From assembly GCF_001625695.1 (NCBI RefSeq), contig NZ_AUXY01000052.1, positions 1 to 64,000 of the forward strand: a stretch of DNA of 64,000 bases. Direction: 5' to 3'. The notes under the pieces are model-generated. The model was not told the DNA's origin, searched no databases, and worked only from the letters and a program-made list of their open reading frames with translations. Positions 1-7,742 of the stretch are shown here, in pieces (position 1 is the first letter of the stretch; each line of letters begins with the position of its first letter). A program made the translations under genes and the position numbers. The stretch comes from Pseudoalteromonas luteoviolacea H33-S. Its GTDB lineage: Bacteria > Pseudomonadota > Gammaproteobacteria > Enterobacterales > Alteromonadaceae.

Positions 1-1736
1 CAGAACGTGAAGAAGCAGAACGCCTATCCAAAGAGCAAGTAGAACGTGAAGAAGCAGCGCGTTTAGCCAATGAACAGGACGAGCGTGAAGAAGCTGAGCG
101 ACTAGCTAAAGAACAGGCCGAGCGTGAAGAAGCTGAACGCCTAGCTAAAGAACAGACAGAACGTGAAGAAGCTGAGCGTTTAGCCAATGAACAGGCCGAG
201 CGTGAAGAAGCTGAGCGACTAGCTAAAGAACAGGCCGAGCGTGAAGAAGCTGAGCGACTAGCAAAAGAGCAAGCAGAGCGTGAAGAAGCTGAACGCCTAG
301 CAAAAGAGCAAGCAGAGCGTGAAGAAGCTGAGCGTCTAGCAAAAGAACAGACAGAACGTGAAGAAGCAGAACGTTTAGCCAATGAACAGGCCGAGCGTGA
401 AGAAGTTAAGCGTTTAGCGAAAGAACAGGCAGAGCGTGAAGAAGCTGAACGCCTAGCTAAAGAGCAAGCAGAGCGTGAAGAAGCTGAGCGACTAGCTAAA
501 GAACAGGCAGAGCGTGAAGAAGCTGAGCGTCTAGCCAAAGAACAGGCAGAACGTGAAGAAGCAGAGCGTCTAGCCAAAGAACAGGCAGAGCGTGAAGAAG
601 CAGAGCGTCTAGCCAAAGAACAGGCAGAGCGTGAAGAAGCAGAGCGCCTAGCTAAAGAGCAAGCAGCACGTGAAGAAGCAGAGCGCCTAGCCAAAGAACA
701 GGCCGAGCGTGAAGAAGCAGAGCGCCTAGCCATAGAACAGGCAGAGCGTGAAGAAGCAGAACGTCTAGCCAAAGAGCAAGCCGAAGCCGAAAAACCAAAG
801 AAAAAGGGCTTTTTTGCACGCTTAAAGCAAGGGCTTCTTAAAACGAAAGAAAACATCGGCTCAGGTTTTGCGTCTATTTTCCGTGGAAAGAAAATTGACG
901 ACGACTTATTTGAAGAGCTTGAGACTCAGTTATTGACCGCTGATCTAGGTGTTGAAACCACCATGAAGCTGATTGATAACCTGACAGATGCCGCTGACCG
1001 TAAGCAGCTAAAAGATGGTGACGCACTGTATGAATTGATGAAAAGCGAAATGGCTGAGATTTTAAAAGATGCCGAGCAGCCGCTTGAGATCAATACAGGC
1101 AAAAGGCCATATGTGATCCTAATGGTTGGTGTTAATGGTGTAGGTAAAACGACCACAATCGGTAAAATGGCGAAACAGTTCCAGTCACAAGGTAAATCTG
1201 TGATGCTTGCGGCGGGTGATACTTTCCGAGCAGCAGCTGTTGAGCAGTTGCAAGTATGGGGCGAGCGAAATGAGATCCCTGTTGTTGCGCAGCACACTGG
1301 TGCTGACAGTGCGTCAGTGGTATTTGATGCATTTCAGGCTGCGCAAGCACGTAATGTAGACGTATTGATCGCTGATACGGCGGGCCGCTTGCAAAACAAA
1401 GATAACTTAATGCAAGAGCTTGAAAAAATTGCACGAGTAATGAAAAAGCTTGACCCAGATGCACCACATGAAGTGATGTTGACGATTGATGCGGGTACGG
1501 GTCAAAATGCCATTAGTCAGGTTAAACTATTTGACCAAGCAGTTGGTTTAACTGGTATCACGTTAACTAAATTAGATGGTACTGCAAAAGGTGGTGTCAT
1601 CTTCGCCGTTGCTGATCAATTTAAAATTCCAATTCGCTATATCGGTGTTGGTGAAGGTATCGATGACTTGAGAACGTTCAAGAGTGATGATTTTATCGAG
1701 GCGCTATTTAGCCAAGATGATGAACAGAAAAGTTAA
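1..1736 (+). CDS. ftsY: Signal recognition particle receptor FtsY (5'-truncated by window)
   Basis: FtsY is the membrane-associated SRP receptor GTPase that docks ribosome-SRP complexes for co-translational membrane insertion. The gene enters from the left edge; its frame begins at base 3, so the true start is outside the window. Codons from 3 to 782 encode 20 tandem 13-residue E/R/K-rich repeats, followed by a basic linker ([14 protein letters not shown]) and a complete NG domain. The G domain shows the P-loop [30 protein letters not shown] and the [10 protein letters not shown] motif. The acidic N-terminal A domain is variable in the family, but a long perfect-register repeat is unusual. 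ftsE and ftsX follow, as in most gammaproteobacteria. Identity is certain; the total length is unknown. Confidence 0.97.
   Translation, partial: EREEAERLSKEQVEREEAARLANEQDEREEAERLAKEQAEREEAERLAKEQTEREEAERLANEQAEREEAERLAKEQAEREEAERLAKEQAEREEAERLAKEQAEREEAERLAKEQTEREEAERLANEQAEREEVKRLAKEQAEREEAERLAKEQAEREEAERLAKEQAEREEAERLAKEQAEREEAERLAKEQAEREEAERLAKEQAEREEAERLAKEQAAREEAERLAKEQAEREEAERLAIEQAEREEAERLAKEQAEAEKPKKKGFFARLKQGLLKTKENIGSGFASIFRGKKIDDDLFEELETQLLTADLGVETTMKLIDNLTDAADRKQLKDGDALYELMKSEMAEILKDAEQPLEINTGKRPYVILMVGVNGVGKTTTIGKMAKQFQSQGKSVMLAAGDTFRAAAVEQLQVWGERNEIPVVAQHTGADSASVVFDAFQAAQARNVDVLIADTAGRLQNKDNLMQELEKIARVMKKLDPDAPHEVMLTIDAGTGQNAISQVKLFDQAVGLTGITLTKLDGTAKGGVIFAVADQFKIPIRYIGVGEGIDDLRTFKSDDFIEALFSQDDEQKS
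3..782 (+). repeat. 20 tandem 39-bp repeats inside ftsY
   Basis: The segment is exactly 20 units of 39 bp with no indel, each encoding a variant of [13 protein letters not shown]. Third-position differences are common (gct/gca, cga/cgt/cgc, gaa/gag). Amino-acid variants are few: Lys to Asn in copies 2, 5 and 10, Thr at the end of copies 4 and 9, EEVKR in copy 11, AREEA in copy 18 and AIEQA in copy 19. The array continues leftwards out of the window. Synonymous divergence with conserved residues suggests selection on the protein as well as unit duplication. The peptide should be a long charged helix. Confidence 0.97.
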
Positions 1737-1740
1737 CAGC

Positions 1741-1774
1741 AAAAAAGCGCCCGATTAATCGAGGCGCTTTTTCT
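1741..1774 (+). terminator. Rho-independent terminator after ftsY
   Basis: AAAAAAGCGCC pairs with GGCGCTTTTT around a second small palindrome (CGATTAATCG), followed by a T run. It lies 5 bp after the ftsY stop and before ftsE, so ftsEX probably has its own promoter or depends on read-through. Confidence 0.8.
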
Positions 1775-1811
1775 CTATAAGGACAGCACATACGCATTTT
1801 GTAGGTCGTAT

Positions 1812-2516
1812 ATGATTAAATTCGAACAAGTAAGCAAAACTTACCCCGGAGGTCACAGAGCGCTCGAGAAAGTGAGCTTTGAGCTTGGCAAAGGTGAGCT
1901 CGCATTTTTAACGGGTCATAGTGGCGCAGGTAAAAGCACCTTGTTAAAGCTGATCAGTTTAATGGAGCGTCCGTCAGCAGGTAGGGTATCTATCAACGAT
2001 GTTGACCTAAATAGTATCTCGAATCGACAAGTGCCTTTTGTTCGTCGAGACATTGGCATTATTTTCCAAAACCACCGGTTACTTGAGCGTTATAACGTAT
2101 TTGACAATGTTGCTTTACCCCTCGTTATTGAAGGAACACACCGTAAACACATCACAAAGCGCGTGCATGCTGCGCTAGATAAAGTCGGTTTACTGGATAA
2201 AATAAAGTGTCAGCCGAGCACATTATCTGGTGGTGAGCAGCAACGCGTCGGTATTGCCAGAGCAATTGTTAATTCCCCCCCTTTGCTATTGGCTGATGAA
2301 CCAACTGGTAACTTAGACCCTGAATTATCAATGGAAATTTTAACCTTGTTTGAGGATTTTAATCGTCATGGTACATCGGTTTTGATTGCGACCCATGATT
2401 TAGGGCTGATCGCGCGTATGAAATATCGTAGCTTAACCTTGGATCATGGTCGAATGCTTCAAGACCCATTGGCTTTAGACCCTTTAAAAGGTGACTTTCT
2501 AGGAGATCCGCTATGA
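1812..2516 (+). CDS. ftsE: Cell division ABC-type ATPase FtsE
   Basis: FtsE is the cytoplasmic ATPase of the FtsEX complex, which works at the septal ring and controls peptidoglycan hydrolases through EnvC-type activators. The 234-residue product has Walker A GHSGAGKST (about residues 36-44), Q-loop region IIFQNHRLLERYNV, signature LSGGEQQRVGIARA and Walker B LLLADEPTGNLDPE followed by the H-loop ATHD. Length matches the family (about 220-235). The stop overlaps the ftsX start (ATGA), which implies translational coupling. The ATG at 1812 follows a TAGGT ribosome site. Confidence 0.97.
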   Translation: MIKFEQVSKTYPGGHRALEKVSFELGKGELAFLTGHSGAGKSTLLKLISLMERPSAGRVSINDVDLNSISNRQVPFVRRDIGIIFQNHRLLERYNVFDNVALPLVIEGTHRKHITKRVHAALDKVGLLDKIKCQPSTLSGGEQQRVGIARAIVNSPPLLLADEPTGNLDPELSMEILTLFEDFNRHGTSVLIATHDLGLIARMKYRSLTLDHGRMLQDPLALDPLKGDFLGDPL

Positions 2517-3499
2517 GTTTACTATTTAAAGGTCGAGGTAATCAGGTTAATAGTCAGGACAAGTCGCTCTTTTTAAAACTGTACTTCTTTGTTTTGACGA
2601 TTTTTCGCCATGGCGTTCATAGTTTAGGTGAAATGTGGCGCACACCAATGGCCTCCCTCATGACAATATTGGTACTCGGTTTGAGCTTGACCTTACCAAC
2701 TACATTATATGTGGTTGTTAAGAACGTCCAAAAAGTCAGTAGTGGCTTTCAAGAAGCGGCGGAGATCTCTTTATTTGTTAAAGAAGGGATCAGTGAACAA
2801 GAAACGCAAACTTTAGTAAAACGCTTGGCACTCTACCCTGAAGTTGACTCAGTGAGCTTTATTTCTCAATCTCAAGCGTTAGAAGAGTTCAAGCAAATTT
2901 CGGGGTTTGGCCAAGCGCTAGATTACTTAGAAGAAAACCCGCTTCCAAGTGTGGTCTTGGTAACACCCACTAAACGCCATCGCGGTGCTGAAAGCGCACA
3001 AGTCTTGCTTGAGAAGTTAGAGAGTGAGCGTGAAGTGGAGTTTGGTAAGCTTGATATTGAGTGGTTAGAGCGGCTAAATGCTCTACTAGGGCTTTTGAAA
3101 GAGAGTGTTTTTACTGTTGGTTTGCTGCTTCTGAGCGCAGTGGTATTGATTATTGGCAATACCATTCGTTTGTCCATTATGGATAAAAAAGAAGAAATCC
3201 AAGTTTTGAAACTCGTTGGCGCGACGAATACATTTATTCATACTCCGTTCTTATGGACTGGGATTTGGTATGGCATTGTTGGTGGGTTCGTGGCCTTTAT
3301 CTGTGTTGTTTTGATGTTGTGGTGGCTAGAATCTGCTGTGTCACTGGTGGTGGGCGTTTATCAGAGTAGTTTTGTATTAGAGGGGCTAAACGTATCAGAA
3401 CTATTCTCCTTACTCTTATTGGCCATTGCCCTTGGCTTTGTTGGCTCTTACCTGTCGGTGCAAAAGTACATTCGTGAAATTGAACCTGAAAAGGTTTAA
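2513..3499 (+). CDS. ftsX: Cell division permease-like protein FtsX
   Basis: FtsX is the membrane partner of FtsE. The 328-residue protein has a cytoplasmic N-terminal extension, a first membrane segment around MASLMTILVLGLSLTLPTTLYVVV, a periplasmic loop of roughly 120 residues that contacts hydrolase activators, and three further membrane segments (near LGLLKESVFTVGLLLLSAVV, GIWYGIVGGFVAFICVV and LFSLLLLAIALGFVG). It also carries the conserved IMDKKEEIQVLKLVGA stretch of the MacB/FtsX fold (RLSIMDKKEEIQ). It overlaps ftsE by 4 bp, with a GGAG site just upstream. Confidence 0.96.
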   Translation: MSLLFKGRGNQVNSQDKSLFLKLYFFVLTIFRHGVHSLGEMWRTPMASLMTILVLGLSLTLPTTLYVVVKNVQKVSSGFQEAAEISLFVKEGISEQETQTLVKRLALYPEVDSVSFISQSQALEEFKQISGFGQALDYLEENPLPSVVLVTPTKRHRGAESAQVLLEKLESEREVEFGKLDIEWLERLNALLGLLKESVFTVGLLLLSAVVLIIGNTIRLSIMDKKEEIQVLKLVGATNTFIHTPFLWTGIWYGIVGGFVAFICVVLMLWWLESAVSLVVGVYQSSFVLEGLNVSELFSLLLLAIALGFVGSYLSVQKYIREIEPEKV

Positions 3500-3509
3500 A
3501 TCCATTTTT

Positions 3510-3536
3510 AGCAGACTGTATTACTTGCAGTCTGCT
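3510..3536 (+). terminator. Hairpin after ftsX
   Basis: Perfect 9-bp stem AGCAGACTG / CAGTCTGCT with a 9-nt loop, 10 bp after the ftsX stop. The following T run is weak (attctttt), so termination strength is uncertain. Confidence 0.6.
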
Positions 3537-3636
3537 ACTCAATTCTTTTAATGACAAACTCTGTTACATTTTACAGTTTGAAAAATTCTTTAAAATCAAT
3601 ATCTTGGTTGTTCATTTATTGTTAATAATAAAAAGC

Positions 3637-3666
3637 TTGATTTTTAGTCTTAAAAAGTAGTAGATT
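3637..3666 (+). promoter_or_regulatory. Candidate promoter of rpoH
   Basis: TTGATT (3637-3642) and TAGATT (3661-3666) are 18 bp apart and would start transcription near 3673, inside the CIRCE-type repeat. The match is moderate (four of six positions for the -10), so this is a candidate only. No CCCCAT-type sigma-32 -10 was seen. Confidence 0.4.
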
Positions 3667-3670
3667 GCAG

Positions 3671-3697
3671 TTAGCACTCTAAGGGTTAGAGTGCTAA
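3671..3697 (+). promoter_or_regulatory. Perfect CIRCE-type operator upstream of rpoH
   Basis: The sequence reads TTAGCACTC-N9-GAGTGCTAA, an exact match to the consensus CIRCE element bound by the heat-shock repressor HrcA. The symmetry goes further: the arms are a perfect 12-bp inverted repeat (TTAGCACTCTAA / TTAGAGTGCTAA) around GGG. It ends 33 bp before the rpoH ATG and would overlap the transcription start of the candidate promoter. What is seen is the sequence match; HrcA binding is inference. Confidence 0.8.
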
Positions 3698-3730
3698 AAT
3701 ACACAAAAGAATTTATCACTGAGGTGAAAA

Positions 3731-4594
3731 ATGAGTAAAGACACATATGCAATGGCGTTAACAGTTGGACAGCAAAGTGCGAGTATCGAAGGGTATTTGC
3801 AGGCTGTGAGCACGATTCCTATGCTTGACGCTGAAAAGGAACACAAGCTTGCTACACGTCTTCATGAAAATGGCGACCTAGATGCCGCAAAACAGCTCAT
3901 TATGTCTCACCTCAGATTTGTAGCACATATTGCTAAAAGTTACTCAGGATACGGTTTACCGCAGGCGGATCTTATCCAAGAAGGCAATATTGGCCTAATG
4001 AAGGCTGTGAAGCGTTTTAACCCAACTGTCGGTGTGAGACTGGTGTCATTCGCAGTGCATTGGATTAAAGCTGAAATTCATGAATACGTACTTAAAAACT
4101 GGCGCATCGTCAAAGTTGCGACAACAAAAGCACAACGCAAACTGTTTTTTAACCTGCGTAAGAATAAAAAGCGTCTTGGTTGGTTTAATCAAGAAGAGGT
4201 GAGCACTGTAGCTTCTGAGCTAGGTGTCAGTGAAAAAGAAGTCCGTGAGATGGAGTCGCGTATGAGCGGCCAAGATATGGGCTTCGATTTAGGGTCTGAT
4301 GAAGATGAAGGGACGCAAAGCAGCAACTTTTCACCAGTTCAGTATCTCGCTGATTCAAACAGTGACATTGCTGAAGTAATTGAAGAAGAGCAGTATCAGC
4401 AGCAGGCACAGAATCGTTTGTTGGCGGCAATGAAGACACTAGATGAGCGTTCTCAAGATATTGTTGCAGCGAGATGGTTAGCTGAAGACAAGGCTACACT
4501 GCAAGATTTAGCTGATAAATACAGCGTATCCGCAGAGCGAGTGCGCCAACTTGAGAAGTCAGCCATGAAGAAGCTGCAAGCAGCGATGAGCTAA
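3731..4594 (+). CDS. rpoH: RNA polymerase heat-shock sigma factor RpoH (sigma-32)
   Basis: RpoH directs transcription of heat-shock genes (chaperones and ATP-dependent proteases). The 287-residue product has the sigma-70 family region 2 ([36 protein letters not shown] begins near residue 56), the RpoH-box region ([13 protein letters not shown] near residue 138) that is diagnostic of sigma-32, and a region 4 helix-turn-helix ([27 protein letters not shown]). The ATG at 3731 follows GAGGTG. Location directly after ftsEX is conserved in gammaproteobacteria. Its leader carries a CIRCE-type palindrome, which is not the usual control of this gene. Confidence 0.97.
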   Translation: MSKDTYAMALTVGQQSASIEGYLQAVSTIPMLDAEKEHKLATRLHENGDLDAAKQLIMSHLRFVAHIAKSYSGYGLPQADLIQEGNIGLMKAVKRFNPTVGVRLVSFAVHWIKAEIHEYVLKNWRIVKVATTKAQRKLFFNLRKNKKRLGWFNQEEVSTVASELGVSEKEVREMESRMSGQDMGFDLGSDEDEGTQSSNFSPVQYLADSNSDIAEVIEEEQYQQQAQNRLLAAMKTLDERSQDIVAARWLAEDKATLQDLADKYSVSAERVRQLEKSAMKKLQAAMS

Positions 4595-4617
4595 GCGTTA
4601 ACGCATTCAAGTTTTTT

Positions 4618-4652
4618 AAATACCGCTCCAATTATGGGGCGGTATTTTTTTG
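4618..4652 (+). terminator. Rho-independent terminator after rpoH
   Basis: ATACCGCTCC pairs with GGGGCGGTAT around a short AT loop and is followed by seven T residues. It lies 24 bp past the rpoH stop. Confidence 0.9.
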
Positions 4653-4728
4653 TGTCATAAAAAATTGAGCTTACAAGTGTACGCTTATTTGATTATAATG
4701 CATCGATCAAGTTTTAGGAGCGCTGAGT

Positions 4729-5439
4729 TTGTTAGCTTTATTACGAATTTTGGCCATGGCCATATTTATTATCTTTAGTTGTATCTTTGGATTGGCACTG
4801 TGTATTGTAAGACCATTCCATCGCAACAATGTGCACGTTATCGCCTCTTGGTTTGGCTCAATGGCCAAGGTAATCGGCGTTGAGTTAGTGATAGAAAGAG
4901 CACCAGAAGTGGCTGACGTTGGCCCTGCACTGTACGTTGCTAACCACCAGAATAACTATGACTTATTTACCTTGCCAGCTGTAGTACCACAAAACACGGT
5001 GAGTATGGGTAAAAAAAGTCTTAAATGGATCCCATTTTTTGGCCAGCTTTATTGGCTATCAGGTAATATCTTAATTGACAGAGCAAATCGCTCTAAAGCG
5101 GTGGGTACTTTGGATAAAGCCGTGGAGAAGATCAAGCAAAAAGGCTTATCACTGTGGATGTTTCCTGAAGGGACGCGCAGCTATGGACGTGGCCTTTTGC
5201 CATTTAAAACAGGTGCTTTCCACGCAGCTAAAAATGCCCAAGTGCCAATTATCCCAGTCTGCATGAGTTCAACGAAAGATAAAATTAAACTAAATCGCTG
5301 GAATAACGGCAAAGTTTATATTTCGATGTTGGCACCGATTAAGTTATCAGATGATTGCTCGGCAAGAGAGCATGCGGTGCGCATTCATGCTAAGATGGCC
5401 GACAAAATCGCACAATTAGATAAAGGTGAGAAAAGCTGA
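4729..5439 (+). CDS. plsC: 1-acyl-sn-glycerol-3-phosphate acyltransferase (PlsC family)
   Basis: PlsC-type enzymes acylate lysophosphatidic acid to phosphatidic acid at the inner membrane. The 236-residue product has an N-terminal membrane segment (ILAMAIFIIFSCIFGLAL), the catalytic HX4D box in NHQNNYD (H73, D78) and the substrate-binding FPEGTRS block near residue 145, all in the usual spacing. The start is a TTG at 4729, chosen because AGGAG lies 8 bp upstream and no ATG fits. The stop overlaps the rraB start (TGATG), so the two are a coupled pair. Confidence 0.9.
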   Translation: MLALLRILAMAIFIIFSCIFGLALCIVRPFHRNNVHVIASWFGSMAKVIGVELVIERAPEVADVGPALYVANHQNNYDLFTLPAVVPQNTVSMGKKSLKWIPFFGQLYWLSGNILIDRANRSKAVGTLDKAVEKIKQKGLSLWMFPEGTRSYGRGLLPFKTGAFHAAKNAQVPIIPVCMSSTKDKIKLNRWNNGKVYISMLAPIKLSDDCSAREHAVRIHAKMADKIAQLDKGEKS

Positions 5440-5774
5440 TGGAAAATTGGCAAGAGATCAGTGAAGACATTGTTGAGTCGCTTCTTGAAGATGGCTCTAA
5501 TCCAGAAAAGCTTTATGAAGTTGAGCATCATTTTGTATGTGAGAACTTTGATAAGCTGGAAGAAGCCGCGCTAGCTGCATTTAAACTCGGTTATGATGTA
5601 GAAGAGCCTGCAGAGTTAGAGCTGGAAGATGGCGGAAAAATTTGGGGCTTTGATATTGTTGTTGAGGCTGAGCTAAATGCGGAAGTCATTATGGAAGATG
5701 TCACAAAGCTAGTGGCAATTGCACAGCAAACTGGCGTTGAGTACGACGGTTGGGGTACTTACTTCCAAGACTAA
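5439..5774 (+). CDS. rraB: Regulator of ribonuclease E activity B (RraB)
   Basis: RraB binds the degradosome-scaffold region of RNase E and changes which RNAs are cleaved. The 111-residue acidic protein carries the family hallmarks ESLLEDGSNPEKLYEVEHHF near the N terminus, AAFKLGYDVEEP in the middle and GVEYDGWGTYFQD at the C terminus. It stops right after that block and lacks the acidic tail seen in the E. coli protein. Its ATG overlaps the plsC stop by one base. Confidence 0.92.
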   Translation: MENWQEISEDIVESLLEDGSNPEKLYEVEHHFVCENFDKLEEAALAAFKLGYDVEEPAELELEDGGKIWGFDIVVEAELNAEVIMEDVTKLVAIAQQTGVEYDGWGTYFQD

Positions 5775-5926
5775 TTCACTCAGTTTGTGAGCCCGCAGAA
5801 AGAAATGGACTTCTCTCTACCCTTATTTTCTAATCCTTTATTCTTGTATTTTGATCTTATAGTAGACAATTTTGTCGTAACTATGCATATTATTGCGTTT
5901 GATTAAAAAAGCTTCTCCTAGGAACC

Positions 5927-7204
5927 ATGCACGCAACAATTCCCATTAGTGAACTTGTACCAGGTATGTTTGTGGACAGTGTTCATAAATTAAAATCTGA
6001 TGCAGATATTAAATTAAAGTCACGAGGGATGGTGCGTAATTCGGCGATTATTACTCAGCTAGAGGCTGACGGTGTACTTGAGCTCAATATAGACATCAAG
6101 CAAAGCCAGGTGCCTGTGCCTGAGCGTTATATCAAGGCCGACGCTGCGAATACGCCTTTAAAGCCATCACAGGCAAGGGATGAGATAAAAGCTGATACTG
6201 TATCGGATATTGAAGAAGATGCAGAGCCTCAAGCGCTTTTCACCAGCTCGGGTGGTAATGCTCTGCCCACTGCTGAACTGTTTTCAGCAGCGTTAAATCA
6301 ATTTGAAATGCAAAATAAGCGTTTGCAGCTGATCTATGGCAATATTTTGGGCGGAGAAGCGCTGCAAATGCATTTAGTGAATGACGTTAGCAAAGAGATT
6401 GTCTCCTCTGTAACGCAAAATAGTAACGTCATGGCTATTCTCACCCGCCTTAAAGACAAGCGCGGATTTAGTTGGCGGCATATGATCAACTGTACTATTT
6501 TGATGACCATTTTTGCCAAGTACCTTGGCTTGAAACCTCATGTGGTAGAGCAAATGGCCATGGCTGCCATGCTGCACGATATTGGTAGGAGCAAGGTCCC
6601 ACAGAGTATTCAAGAAAAAACAACGCCACTGAATGACAATGAAACACGTCACATGCAAAGACATGTTGCATACTCGGTTGCTATGGTTAAAGAAGAAAAA
6701 GGAATAACGCCTTTGATGATAGACATGATTGTTAATCATCATGAGCGCCTTGATGGCAGTGGCTTTCCTCGAGGTCTTACAGAAGACAAGCTCAGTAAAG
6801 CTGCGCGTGTTATGGCCATTGTTGATACCTATGCAACGCTAACATCGGATCAGCCTGGCATGAAAGCCATAGAGCCTGTGCATGCGCTGCGCTTTTTATT
6901 ATCTAATAAAGACCAGTTTGATGCGGTATTGGTGCAAAAGTTTATCAAGTGTATTGGGATACATCCCGTTGGTACATTAGTAAAGCTGACCAATGATCGC
7001 TTGGGACTCGTGATGGCGGGTAACGAGGGCTCACCGACCTCTCCAATTGTGCGTGTTTTTTATAATGTGAAACACATGCATCAAATCACACTGAAAGATG
7101 TGGATCTGAGCGCGACAAACGACATTAAAATTGTGTCGAATGTTAGGCCGATTGATTATCAGATTAATTTATCCCGTCTGTTGCAAGAGAACTTGCTTGT
7201 TTAG
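5927..7204 (+). CDS. HD-GYP domain protein, probable cyclic-di-GMP phosphodiesterase
   Basis: HD-GYP proteins hydrolyse cyclic di-GMP. The 425-residue protein begins with a DUF3391-type N-terminal region (ISELVPGMFVDSV...), has an acidic linker, then an HD-GYP domain with MLHDIGRSKVP near residue 215, HMQRHVAYS, and the GYP block HHERLDGSGFPRGL near residue 278. The motif reads GSGFP rather than the commoner GxGYP, a tolerated change. No membrane segment is present, so it is cytoplasmic. ATG at 5927 follows CTAGGA. It stands alone and overlaps the 3' end of a convergent gene by 41 bp. Confidence 0.9.
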   Translation: MHATIPISELVPGMFVDSVHKLKSDADIKLKSRGMVRNSAIITQLEADGVLELNIDIKQSQVPVPERYIKADAANTPLKPSQARDEIKADTVSDIEEDAEPQALFTSSGGNALPTAELFSAALNQFEMQNKRLQLIYGNILGGEALQMHLVNDVSKEIVSSVTQNSNVMAILTRLKDKRGFSWRHMINCTILMTIFAKYLGLKPHVVEQMAMAAMLHDIGRSKVPQSIQEKTTPLNDNETRHMQRHVAYSVAMVKEEKGITPLMIDMIVNHHERLDGSGFPRGLTEDKLSKAARVMAIVDTYATLTSDQPGMKAIEPVHALRFLLSNKDQFDAVLVQKFIKCIGIHPVGTLVKLTNDRLGLVMAGNEGSPTSPIVRVFYNVKHMHQITLKDVDLSATNDIKIVSNVRPIDYQINLSRLLQENLLV

Positions 7205-7487
7205 CCTGCTTACAGCGCTTTAGTTTTTGTACTTTGGCTGACAGTAGTGCGCCTGCAAGACAGCTCGACATCAATACAATCCAAAGTAAGGTGCCTCTTT
7301 CGCTATGCAATGCAAAGCAGCAGCAAGCGAGAGCAAACAAGGCTGCAATAATTGCACCTAGCCAATAGTGATTGACTGGATTGTCACATTGTCCTGCACG
7401 CTGGCAGGCACAGTAATTTGCTTTACAAAGGCAGTACACGCTGACGCCTGAAAACAGCAGCGCTGCCATAATCAATAACACCATCAT
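7164..7487 (-). CDS. Small Cys-rich membrane protein, probably Fur-regulated
   Basis: Unrecognised 107-residue product. The start at 7487 (first of two ATGs) was chosen over an upstream in-frame codon because GAGGAG lies 7 bp before it. It has three hydrophobic segments: MMVLLIMAALLFSGVSVYCL at the N terminus, WLGAIIAALFALACCCFAL and TLLWIVLMSSCLAGALL, with a Cys-rich loop CLCKANYCACQRAGQC between the first two. The tail is basic and probably cytoplasmic. A Fur-like palindrome lies 64 bp upstream of the start, so a role in iron or metal homeostasis is possible but unproven. The gene converges on the HD-GYP gene with a 41-bp overlap. Confidence 0.7.
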   Translation of the reverse strand: MMVLLIMAALLFSGVSVYCLCKANYCACQRAGQCDNPVNHYWLGAIIAALFALACCCFALHSERGTLLWIVLMSSCLAGALLSAKVQKLKRCKQAKQASSLATDGIN

Positions 7488-7550
7488 GATTATTCTCCTC
7501 ACTTGAATGGCAATGAGTATATGTGAAACTCTCACTTGGTTCAATGATAT

Positions 7551-7565
7551 TGAGAATTAGTCTCA
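7551..7565 (-). promoter_or_regulatory. Fur-like operator
   Basis: TGAGAAT-T-AGTCTCA is a 7-1-7 inverted repeat with one mismatch, preceded by AATGATAT and followed by TTTATAAT, the AT-rich pattern of overlapping Fur boxes. It sits 64 bp upstream of the small membrane protein gene (minus strand) and about 180 bp upstream of fadL, so the first is the likelier target. Confidence 0.6.
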
Positions 7566-7742
7566 TTTATAATTGTGTGCCAAATGTTTAATTTCTGGTC
7601 TGACTTGTCACTAAAAGTAATTAAAAGTTGTTATTTTACGCAATTAGTGAGTTAAAAGTGTCAAAGTTGAAGATTTTTAATTCAAATTTCTGTAGTGTGT
7701 CGAGCCATTAATTTTATTGCAGTTAGAAATTAAGAGGCAAGA

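Noticed and set aside
3..782. Regular 39-bp repeats that could suggest a CRISPR or satellite array
   Set aside because: The units are adjacent without spacers and stay in one open frame that continues into the FtsY NG domain; they are coding repeats.
926..1467. Two minus-strand frames of over 110 residues opposite ftsY
   Set aside because: Shadow frames of the conserved GTPase domain; no ribosome site and no sensible protein.
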